From Halichondria panicea (lineage: Eukaryota; Porifera; Demospongiae; Suberitida; Halichondriidae): a stretch of 64,000 nucleotides of DNA. How positions within the stretch are numbered: position 1 is the stretch's first letter; the number at the start of each line of letters is the position of its first letter. The position numbers were made by a program, and so were the translations under genes. Below are positions 47,601-61,103 of this stretch, in pieces. The notes under the pieces are model-generated. The model ran no database searches. It saw only the letters and a program-made list of their open reading frames with translations, and was not told the DNA's origin. The stretch is from positions 8,218,839-8,282,838 of the forward strand of contig NC_087379.1 of the NCBI RefSeq assembly GCF_963675165.1, in the 5' to 3' direction.

Positions 47601-50600
47601 GCTGTCACGTGATCTCTAGCCTTGTGTATAATACAGCTAGACCTGTTAAACCTACCCATGATGTGCTAGAATGTATATACCGTAATACCTCAAATTAAGG
47701 CTTTTTGATAATTACGAAGCCAGAAGTCGCATCTTTATTATGTTGAAGTGAAGACCTGGTGTCGCATTTAGAGGGTTGCATCTAATTGGAGGTAGCTCTA
47801 CTTGCCTTGATTTCTAGCCGCTTAAAAACGTTTATTTTCCAGTGGGCTGGAATCGAGGCTAGGGTGTGGCTACATTTAGGACAGGACGCGACACTAATTA
47901 ACTCGTAACCAACCTCCTCTGTGTGCGGCTGATAACGCGTTTCATCTGAGTAAAATTGGTTTGACATAATTATAATTATGGCAATGTTTGTACATAATAG
48001 GACGATATCAAATCCGCATAGTAAGATGCTCCATCTCATGTGCTCCTGGTAGAGGACTGAAGTGCTAACCCTCGGCTGTTGACACGAACAATAAAGGTCT
48101 TGAGCGTGTTATGCTATAAATGCTGGCTAAGCAGCAAGTAACAGGAGCTAGGAGGCATGCTGAGAACAGAGTTTTATAGTAGTGTATGAGACATGCATTG
48201 TGAACTAGCAAAGAAGTCTGGAGTCTTAGATATAATAATTATGGCTTCTGTTGTGGTGTGTTCTGGGCTATGAAAATTGTTTTGAGGATTAGTTGTCAGT
48301 ACTTAAATGTAAATATCTGAATATTTCTAAGAAAATCTGCTGATACCATTAATTGTGTAGGCGAATGAATAAGCTACAACATATCCAAAATTGTTTCCAT
48401 GACAACATAAGGTGGTGGGGTTTGTGGTGATTAATAGAAAGTACCCAATTGTTATAGTGGGTAATTGGTTAGGGAGAGAAAAGGCCAACAGTTCCGGCTA
48501 AGGTTTGTCACAACATCTATAGATAGTTTGGCTATCTTATGAAAGATTCGATGTTACTTAAATATCTACACATCCTCTGCAGTGCTCAAAATTGCTAGTT
48601 TTTAGTGCCGTTTCAGTTAGGGAGAGATTTGAAGAAAATTTTACGGCTAAGGTCTGAAAATTACACTGAGTAAGCTTGAATAAATTGTCTCACTTTTGAT
48701 AACAAATTTTTTTTACAGAAATACTTTAGTTCCGGAGATAATTGATGTTACGTAAATTTTTTTACGATCACCCCCATTTTCACCTAAAATTATTTCCCAC
48801 TACAACAACTTTTGGGGAAATATTTTTGAATCATGTTGTAGCTTATTCTTTTACCTGGTATCAGCACAATTTCTTAGAAATGTTCCAATCTTGAGATACA
48901 CAAATACTCACCTATTTTTGTATTCTACTCTCTAAAATTGGATGCACTGTACTCACACCTTTGTGGTAATCTACTCTCTAGACTGGATGCTATTCGTGAT
49001 ACGCTATTATATAACTTTACTTCATCTTTTGCAGCCTCCATTTAACTTACAAAAAAGTATATCATTATTTTTCCAAAAAATGTGCAACATAATTAGATAG
49101 TTCGTCAACTTAAGACACTACAAGCAAGACTAACACTAACAGATGATGTACGTAATTGTACGTACTCAAATATATGTGATGGTCACGAACATGTTGCCTA
49201 TAGACACATCAGTTTAGTATCAGATACTCACCTTGGTAGCCAGGTCCCCCATGGCTCTTGAGGAGAGCAGCTCTATAACAGCGGCAATGAGTGGAGTACT
49301 CCAATTCTACAAGAGTGAGAGCATGCAGTAACTTTTGACAACACATCTGTGTGATACACCATAAATAAAATAAAGGAACGGGATTGGCAAAAAAAATGTA
49401 ACTATTCGTGATATGCTATGATATAACTTTACTTTATTTTGCAGCCTCTGATCAAGGAAACTTATGCAGCCTCAGTCGGTCAACAAAGACACAAAATTAA
49501 TAAGCAAGATAAATAGTCTACTGTATAGATGAGGAATTTTGCAGTTGATGATGTACCTGTTTTGCACAGGGCAGTTCCTCGATGTCAGACTCATCAGAGG
49601 AGCTTGGGCAGCTGCTATCACTTCTCTTACATTGGAGGAGATGGTACTGTATTATTAAGAGTACATGCATGTGAAAACATTATGATACTAACCTCCAGAG
49701 AACAGCGTCGAAGCCTTATTCCACAGAAGGAACACTCTTCCATGGAGCACACATTCTCAATGCTTGCCTATAATTATTACGGTACAGCATAAAGTTGGGA
49801 TAATTCATTAACAATGCAAACCTGAGGAGATAGGCATGGGCAATCCAATGTATGTTCGTTGCTACCATCAACATCTGTGCATATCAATTGTATTAACACA
49901 TGCACATTGAAGTTGTGGTTAGATTACCATCAACTTCATCTTTTTGGTAGTCAGCTAGGCACACAGCATTGTACACCTTCTTGATAGTATCCCTGGAGCT
50001 CTACGAGAAGAGTACAATATACACTGGTCTAATAATTATTATCTTATCATTTTCAAACACAGCCTAATAATATTACACCCATTTGTTCTAAGTAATGTGA
50101 AATTAACTCTATATATACAAACAAATACCTCATCACTGCAAAGCTCGCAGCAGCAGTAGGATACCTGTCCATCATATTCAAGGAGGGTGATCTTGTTGGC
50201 CAACAATTCCTGCTTTTGAACGTCGTTGAGACTGATGTGTGTATCAGCATGCAAACCGATCATCTCAAAGCAAATTTCCACGCAGCCTTCCCTGACAGAG
50301 GTGACCCGAAGGTAAACATCTGGAGCCAATTTCAAAATTCTTTTCAGGACTTCCTTGAAATCTAACAAACGCTCGACTAGAAAGCTTCGAAAATCTTCTT
50401 CGACTTTTATCTTCAGCTCTTTGTACATTGAATTTGAACGTCCATTGGCATCTTGCAGAATGGTAGGTACAAGGACGACTTGCTGCTGAGAAAACTCTTG
50501 AAAAGAAGCCTCGTATTTTTCAGCGGCTTCTTCAGCAAGACGTCTGAGCTCATTTTCTTCACCTGTATCATCATATGATTTCAAATCAGTGAGGCAACGT

Positions 50601-52871
50601 GACAAAATATCGAAATTGATGAGATCAGCTCCTTCCCTGAATTTTGGGTACAAACTCTCAAAGTCTAATGCCTCAACAACTTTCCCATCAAGTGAAAGAC
50701 ACTCCTTCAAGATACTTTCAACATCGGGAATAGATTTTGCATACCTGCGCACAGCCAATCCAAATGTTCTAAACTCTTGCTTAATTATTCGAGTTTGTCT
50801 TTTAAGTTTCATTTTCAGCTGATCCTGAGCTATTTTATTGCTAGATTTCATATCAAGCTCTGGGAAGCTTCGGCTGTCAGAATGGCGATTGGCCAGACAA
50901 TCAGGTAGAGGATTGAGAATGTGCGAGAAGTCCGTACGACCACATGGGCACTTGCAGATAACATCTTCCATGGCAGTTCCACTGTCTAGTGACTGGTCTG
51001 ATCCACTCCGTGACAGATGAGGCATCATCACTGTAGAGAATGCATGGATACAAGAAAACCAAATCATATCTCCTCACCATATCCAGTGTGGTCTACAGTT
51101 ACAGCATGGTCCATATCATTGGTAGAGCAGGTTTTGGGGACAACTGCATTGTCTTCTAAGGAAGTGGCAGGAACACCTGGATAGTAGGTGATGTAAATAT
51201 CGGTAATAATTATTTTCATAGTTGTTCAGCCTGGAAACATTCAAATTACTTGCTCTCAAGTTTCTAATAATGTCATGTCCATAAACTCTATCTGCATTAT
51301 GTTCAATGTCATGCATACACTATATCATCATCAGGTTGATCCCAAGGCTAAGAAACTCACCAGTAAACATGGTACTTTCAGCACCACTAGGATAAGAGCC
51401 AGCAGAGCAACTGGATTCACCTAAAAAGTCCATTATAGAGGTTTAACTACAAGCCGCATGTAACAAATAATTATAGACGTGCACAAAACTACTACAGTAG
51501 TTAGCTGAGAGAGGATTGCTAGTGTCTCACAACTGTTACACTGTGCCCAACCACAGGCATCATTTAGTATGAGCGGTAATTATAATTTGCGAATGCTTTG
51601 CTCTCGTTAGTTTTACTTTTGATGTTTGCAAAATAGTGGGAAATAATTGACCATGATTGTTGCTAAGAAGGTTGGCAAAAGTTATCAATATGTAGCTAGC
51701 AATCTATATAGTGCAAAGCTAACTACAGTAGAACCTCGCTAATCCGGATCCCTTTAGTCCGAAACCTCACAAATCCGGACAAAATGGCAAACTGAAAAGA
51801 GGAGGGACTGCATGTCAGTAGAATAGACTACTGTGCATGCGCAATCTAACTTTTTTGCTGAATCAGCAATAAATTTACTGCTCAATACCTCCCTCAATAT
51901 CATAATACATGTACAAAGTGTCTTCGTTAATGATATTCATTAATGACATCCGTTAATCCGGAAATTTCATGTATTTGGATGAGGTCTGGTCTGGCTCTAT
52001 TCGGATTAGCGAGGTTTTACTGTATATACAAGTAGAATAGCTAACTAGTCTCTGCATGCAAATATTAAGTTAGCATAAAGTATTAGGTGCACCGAGGCAT
52101 CAGCACCTATCGTGGTGTTTCATTACTTTTGTGGTTTTACTCATCTAGCCTAATGAGCTAATGTGCTTTGGGTTTTTAACCGTATTTTATGTATAAACAT
52201 GCATCAACTCTAGGAGCATAAAGCTTTGTTTACTGTATAAATCCAGCTGAACAGGTCTATAGCCTGCATCTTTCTTAGTATTAGCATACTGCACAGCAAC
52301 TCTTCATTTTGCAAAAACACGTCGATCAATTGTGCATGTTTTACTATAATTATTACATCAATTGTGTCGCCACTCAGCGTGGCTGACAATGATCCACGTG
52401 GGTGTTGACCACGCCCCATGCATAACCTCTGTATAAGGCTATGCAAAGTCAATTTGTAGTTTCTCAGGCCGCCCTCGCGCTTTCTGAATATCACATGACC
52501 TCAAATCAAAAGAAAATAAAATGTATGGTTTTTTCATGAATATAATTATGACTAAAATTAATTATACACTTCCGCTTATTGAGGAAGTTGGGGGTGTTTT
52601 CAATGAATATCATTATCATTAACAATCCCTTGCAATAGCCTGAGAAACTACAAATTGACTTTGCATGGCCTAATCACTATTATCGTTAATTTAGATTATA
52701 TTGTGTACTCACTCTGTCCTGGGATTGAAGCAGGAGATGAGAAGGGTTTAAAATTAGAACCTGAAGAAAACGAATAATTACTGGTGAAATAACAATCTTA
52801 CATAAAATTAATTATAAAAACCAGCCGCTATATAGGCCATCAATCTACCTACCAAAACCCTCAGACATCAT
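41632..52871 (-). CDS. Gene C: X–ankyrin–(TRAF) protein, 16-exon model
   Basis: The exons are in phase: 52853-52871 (ATG 52871), 52713-52760, 51361-51420, 51078-51176, 50129-51030 (X), 49928-50000, 49822-49874, 49693-49767, 49557-49625, 49232-49306 (ankyrin with 8 codons deleted), 47358-47495 (first-type ankyrin), 46915-47013, 46739-46837, 46563-46661 (ankyrins), 43150-43205 (linker) and 41632-43042 (RING–TRAF fingers–coiled coil–MATH). The total is 3,375 nt, or 1,124 residues. The N-terminus is Ser-rich with CKCPCGRTDF instead of a Death domain; its X is the most divergent. The short acidic exons hold CSFCGIRLRRCSLE and SSSDESDIEELP. The TRAF exon carries CPVC, CCGKRFCKAC, several TRAF fingers and a MATH domain (YKICLSVIANG, then LKWPFRGIISV). 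The 3.3-kb intron before the linker is long for this locus, so the TRAF part could be a separate, headless gene. Confidence 0.62.
44163..44216. repeat. 54-bp near-palindrome
   Basis: The 22-bp arms tagcctcgattcaagaccgc / gcggacttgagtcgaggcta match with two mismatches around a ~10-nt loop. It could fold into a stable hairpin or be a tiny MITE remnant. Confidence 0.75.
45511..45674. mobile_element. Inverted-repeat element with TTTAGAACACACCTAGCC ends
   Basis: The left end is tttagaacacacctagccaa and the right end ttggctaggtgtgttctaaa. The interior is strongly fold-back (gaggatggcctcgag / gaggccatcc). Interrupted or partial relatives lie at about 25433-25770 and 47530-47585. Directly after it, at 45686-45775, a 31-bp unit tcacgtgagctctagcctcg is repeated three times. 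Confidence 0.75.
46563..47060 (-). repeat. Three tandem ankyrin exon–intron cassettes (~177 bp)
   Basis: The exons at 46563-46661, 46739-46837 and 46915-47013 are spaced 176 nt apart, with almost identical short introns (gtgagtatctgatactaaac … tcttgcag). They are a recent local amplification of one ankyrin repeat in gene C. Confidence 0.85.
47700..49230. other. Intron of gene C, nothing recognised
   Basis: This lies between the first-type ankyrin exon (47358-47495) and the shortened one (49232-49306). It is AT-rich, with an accgtaatacctcaaattaa fragment near 47680 resembling MITE ends seen elsewhere. No exon was found. Confidence 0.4.
51726..52022. mobile_element. pogo/Tigger-like MITE, TA duplication
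   Basis: The ends are CAGTAGAACCTCGCTAATCC and its inverse with one difference, and TA flanks both sides. The interior repeats tccggac/ccgaaacctc. Fragments are at about 29718-29765 and 44757-44815. It lies in a gene C intron. Confidence 0.8.
52437..52670. mobile_element. PIF/Harbinger-type MITE, second copy
   Basis: The ends are GGCTATGCAAAGTCAATTTG and the inverse GACTTTGCATGGCC, with TAA on both sides (52434-52436 and 52671-52673). It is a relative of 20357-20670 in reverse orientation, in a gene C intron. Confidence 0.8.
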
Positions 52872-53212
52872 GAAAGGTAAGGTTCAGTTAGTCACACTTT
52901 TTTTGCTGGTGCACTCGGAGACACTGTATAAAAAAAATAGTTTAATATGTATTTAATTTATTATACAGTATAATTATAATAATTATCTGCATATAATTAT
53001 GTATACCATACTAGGTTTGTACATCATTATTATTTATGGTCTATACCTTGTAAACTTATATACACAGTCAGTATATCTAACTTCGAAGTTTCAACTTGAA
53101 CTGATAGCAAAAGCAGAGTAGACATTAACCTGGCACTGTAAAGTCTTCGCAAACCAGCTGCTTTTATACCAATGGGGTCTGGAGGGGCTGACCCAGGTAT
53201 AACCCCAACCTT

Positions 53213-57020
<3,808 letters not shown>

Positions 57021-57105
57021 TATATAAAGCTTCAGAAGATGATCTATTATTAGTCTACAGAGCCCCACCCCCATCCATACATGGGTATGTATAAAATTTG
57101 TAATA

Positions 57106-57339
57106 CCGTATAGCGCGAAATTTTCGAGGCACTTATATTTCGTGGATTGGCCTCTAAAAGCCATTTCGTTGCACAATGTTCGCGGAATGACTGCTTACCG
57201 GAAGCCACGCCTTTAAATATTTGCATGATAGCAGGTAATTCTTATTAACGAACACTTTTCGTGGACTTAATTTTCGTGTAGAATTCCAACCCACGAAATC
57301 CGCGAAAATTAAGCCCCTCGAAAATTTCGCGCTATACGG
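57106..57339. mobile_element. Fold-back MITE with CCGTATAGCGCGAAATTTTC ends
   Basis: The ends ccgtatagcgcgaaattttc / gaaaatttcgcgctatacgg are perfect inverses over more than 20 bp, and TA is on both sides. It lies just upstream of gene F's first exon. A relative with ends near tatagc … gctatacgg is at 62407-62578. Confidence 0.8.
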
Positions 57340-57517
57340 TAATTATAAATTGTTATGTGTATAATAAACTGTACAAAAAGAATATTAGGTAGAAAATAAT
57401 AAATAATAAGCGTCCATCATAAATATGAATACAACACACTGGGGTGTTGTGCTGGGAGAACAAAATTGGGAAATGTGAAAAGCTATACAAAGAATTCTTA
57501 ATAGTTTATTCTCAGAG

Positions 57518-60090
57518 TTAATTAGAGGGTCCACGGGGTTTCCCCTCTCTCTCCAACACATCGTACAGCACTTGGAAGAGACAGTTGCCAGCCACAAAGT
57601 CGTTGTCAACCAGATTGATGAGGTAGTAGGTGTCGGAGATGTGCTTGATAAGCTCTTGAGATGTGGAGCTTGGTGTGTACAGCTTGGCCCAGTGTGTGTT
57701 CCACAGAGCAAACGCTTCATCCTGTATGTGTGTGTGTGTGTGTGGTGTGTGGTGGGAGGTGTGTGTGGTGTGGTGGGAGGTGTGTGTGTGTGGGTGTAGG
57801 CAAGACTCTAATGATATACGATCACAACACAATCCACTAGACAAAATGGACGATTTCGGCCCGAAAGCAATTTTTAAAGTGCTATACTCACCTTCCAAAT
57901 ATTGAAGCTGACAGGGTCGACCACAGTGGGTTGAACTATCTCCTTGCCTGGGAAGACGCCCCAGGTGACGGCAATGGGCTGGGTGGAGTCAGTGTCGGAC
58001 AGGTTCTCAGTGCCCAGCTTGTTCACAATGTGATAGCTCACTGAGGGGTAGTTTTGGAGCACCTCCACCAATATCGCCATGTACTGCGGACTGGTGAAGA
58101 ACTCGAGATAAGACTGCATGGGATGGAGGGGGGAAGTATGTGGTGGAGAGTTGCATAGGATAAAGATCACTCTAGGTACACTCTAAGTCATCAATGAATA
58201 TCATTATAATGTAATTACTCTCCCTCAAAGACAATGCACGTAACACCATACAATGAATGGCTATATAATAATTATAATTTATACTGTATTAACTAGTGCT
58301 CAAGCTGGCGCTGTGCTAATGCCTCTCGCCATGTTTTTGCTTTCGCTCAAAAGTATTAATAATTATGATTTCAAATTGACAAAATAGGTGGTAGCAAATT
58401 GAATGAACATTAAATACCGTAACAAATAATACAAATTGAAAATAATGTGATAATAGAGCACATTGCTCGCATGTTTTAGTTTAGTGTGTGTGTGCATGCG
58501 TCCATGTGTGTGTGTATGTGTGTGTGTGTGTGTATGTGTGGTATAATTACATGTATGTGTGCATGGTAAGTAAATGTGTGTACGTGTGTGTGGACTATGA
58601 CATCAGAGAGAAACACTGCGTGTGAAAAAGCTACTGTTCATTGTCGGGATCAATGCTAAGATCAAGCCTTAATCTCTTTGGTGCAGAGTAAGGGCAAGTA
58701 TGAAAGTTATCTCCGTCTTGGCAATTTTCACAATGCACTTATCAATGGCCAGATTACAAAGTATTAAACAGAGTGCAGTGTAGCTAGCTCTGTAGCTAGC
58801 TTTGCAGCTCTTTCCTGACTTTTGTAGCTAACAAAAACCTAGCGCTTTAGTGCAAGACTAACTTATAAGTTGCATAGAAACTTTGTGCGGACAGGTGATG
58901 CTACGAAAGATTCTGAAGAGACTGCAACAGCCTTCGATGTGAGTCAAACTAGCCATAACTAGAGAAAGAAGCTTTAGTTTGCTAATCCACGAATCAAAAT
59001 CCAAGAGAAGGTGACTAGAAGCCTATAGAAGCTGTTAGTTTTTGTCTTATTGCAACCGTTGAGCATTTACAGCTGGAACAGACACACAGACACACACACA
59101 CACAGTCAGCTTTACCGTATCCCTCGTGTGGCTACGCCTCGAGGCATAATTATTAATGTTCTTACAATGAAGCAGCTTTTGCTACTGTATAGGCAATAGT
59201 GCATTTCACTAATTATTATAGAGCCTACAATTAGTAGCCTTGGTTACCTTCTGATACACATATCCTCCTTTGCTACCCCAGCCTACAATGGGGTCAGTGG
59301 AGGGTGTGGCATTAATGGCGGGCTGACTGTTGATGGTGAGGAAGCCATGTTTGTTGACATGTGCTAGACTCTGAGTGAGCAGAGACGTCTCCAGAGCAAA
59401 GTCCTCGTCATTCCACGGGATCGTGCTCACCTGGTGGGGAACGTTAATAACACAAGAATGTCACTGAGACTTACCGCATATTATTATAACAATAATTATT
59501 CTCTCTAATTCTACTGCAATTGTACTGTATTCTACCCCAATAGCACTGCATGCTTCACTGTGCAAATTCCAGTGATTAGTACATCACGACTTAGATGACT
59601 ATAGTACAGGCCTAAATGCATGTACCAGCAAGACACCAGCTCTCTCTCACCTTGACTCCATTCTTGTTCTTTTTCCCGATAATGTGGCACTCAAACACAT
59701 CGAACACGTCTTGTTCAGTGTCCAGCTGCTCTCCCCATATTGCACGCAGTCGCTCAGGCTTGTGCCGACTCCGCAGATAAAACAAGTAATAATCTCTCAG
59801 CTCTCCGAAAGCAGGCAATGACGAATTGCCCCAGCGACCATTAGGGAAATTGTCCTATTCTAGAGTACGATGAATGTAACTTTTCGGGCGCATGGACCAG
59901 AAAATTGGGCGAACATCTTCTGAGAATCGTTTATGATTGACGGGAGCTTTCCAGAGGAGAGTCTTGAGGATGAGGGGGTCCTCACACCAGAGGCCCAGTT
60001 GTTGTAGGATCTCAATGACTGCCACCTCTCTGTTGAGGGTGTAGAAATGGAGGTATTGGGTGAAATAGAAGTTAATAAAAGAGAAATAAT
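57518..60090 (-). pseudogene. MTHFR: Methylenetetrahydrofolate reductase, C-terminal part only, with stop
   Basis: Four exons encode the C-terminal regulatory half of animal MTHFR: about 60080-59651 ([12 protein letters not shown], then [15 protein letters not shown], then [10 protein letters not shown], then [15 protein letters not shown]), 59248-59430 ([16 protein letters not shown], then [16 protein letters not shown]), 57892-58113 (YLEFFTS, then AVTWGVFPGKEIVQPTVVDP) and 57518-57721 (DEAFALWNTHWAKLY, then LINLVDNDFVAGNCLFQV). The enzyme makes 5-methyltetrahydrofolate; this half binds S-adenosylmethionine. A TAG at 59855-59857 replaces the conserved Trp after RTLE. No acceptor precedes the first exon, and the N-terminal catalytic barrel is absent. 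Its 5' edge abuts fragments of a Death–X gene. Splice sites of the remaining exons are intact, so the decay is recent or the TAG is an error. Confidence 0.85.
58800..59150. repeat. Inverted copy of dispersed repeat 'A' in MTHFR intron
   Basis: It is the reverse complement of about 3318-3660, from gtagctaacaaaaacctagc to gctacgcctcgaggcataa. It is inserted between MTHFR exons 57892-58113 and 59248-59430. A short segment at about 58300-58360 (caagctggcgctgtgctaat) is the inverse of 4495-4545. Confidence 0.75.
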
Positions 60091-60245
60091 ACGTACTCAT
60101 CTTCCATAGAGCTAATGTCACTCTCCATTTGTTGTGCACCATCATTATGCTTTCCTTAACACCAAGATCAGGCTTTGTAGACTTGTTTCAGACACTTTGG
60201 TTGAGGCAGCTTGAAGCTATAGCTGTACAAGGAGGTAAGAAATAA
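60091..60245 (-). pseudogene. Fragments of a Death–X gene at the MTHFR junction
   Basis: About 60098-60160 matches the start of the X exon of gene G (ctcatcttccatagagctaa, then caccaagatcagg). About 60170-60235 matches the start of the Death exon (gtagacttgtttcag, then tgaagct). Both pieces are internally deleted and the order is collapsed. This is the scar of a deletion or recombination that brought a Death–X gene next to MTHFR. Confidence 0.7.
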
Positions 60246-60334
60246 ACACACTGAAATCACATACTTGTCTATAGCTAGATATCAGGCTCATCACATTTCC
60301 CAGTCCTAGTCAAATTCATTACCTTAATTGGAGT

Positions 60335-60540
60335 AGTGGGAGCAATCCTGAGGTACGTCGAGGGTGTCTTTGTCTTCCTCTAGCTCTCTTAGCAAAGCCA
60401 TGTGGGAGAATGTCCTTCTTTTTTGCCTCCACCATGTGCTTAAAAGTGGAGGCAAGAAAGAAGATCTCATTCAGTGCATGTACAGTGTCTGCCCATTGCC
60501 ATGCCTGCTGTTGCTCTGGTTCTGCATTGCTCTCTGAAAT
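60335..60540 (-). other. Exon-like segment of unknown product
   Basis: The minus strand after an AG near 60540 reads ESNAEPEQQQAWQWADTVHA, then LNEIFFLASTFKHMVEAKKK, and stays open for about 65 codons to a GTAATG near 60322. Another frame gives MALLRELEEDKDTLDVPQD and stops. I do not recognise either. It could be an exon of the neighbouring disrupted gene. The A/T-rich runs at 60600-60720 carry no signal. Confidence 0.3.
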
Positions 60541-60811
60541 ACAACAAACTCTCTACAAAATATATCTACACCTCTCTGCAAAAAGGAACATAAAAACCCT
60601 CTGTAAAAAAAACAGCACCATTTTTTTTAAAACCCTCTAAAAAAACAGCATCATTATTTTTAAAACAGCACCATTTTTTAAAACCCTCATTAAAAAAAAC
60701 AGCATCATTTTTTACTGCTAATTTTGGCGGTGATCACCTCCCATAAATTAATAATGATCATTCTACGAATGAATCCGTTCATATTGCAAGTGCCATTGCA
60801 ACCAAACAAAT

Positions 60812-60905
60812 GGAGAAAAGTGAACTCTAACCTAGAAGGAGAGGACATTTTGATTGCAAACTAAATAATCTTGCATGTGTTATCTGTGACAACAATCATT
60901 TCCTC
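60812..60905 (+). pseudogene. Third fragment of the Rubicon-type last exon
   Basis: The segment encoding KVNSNLEGEDILIAN plus stop and the first ~40 bases of 3' flank is nearly identical to 822-905 and 35375-35460. Nothing else of the gene is present. The stretch to 61103 has no other feature. Confidence 0.8.
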
Positions 60906-61103
60906 ACTTTACTACTGTACACTGCATTATTGAATAATTATGAAATTATAGTGCAATTAAAGCAATCCCTCCCACGGAACAAAGATTTTAACTCGTTGAT
61001 TATCACGAAAAATTTTGTTCATGTATTATAATTATAGAGAGACAGTTCGTACTTCCTAATTTACAACGATGGTGTAATCCTAGCACTACAGTGTACGTTC
61101 TGT

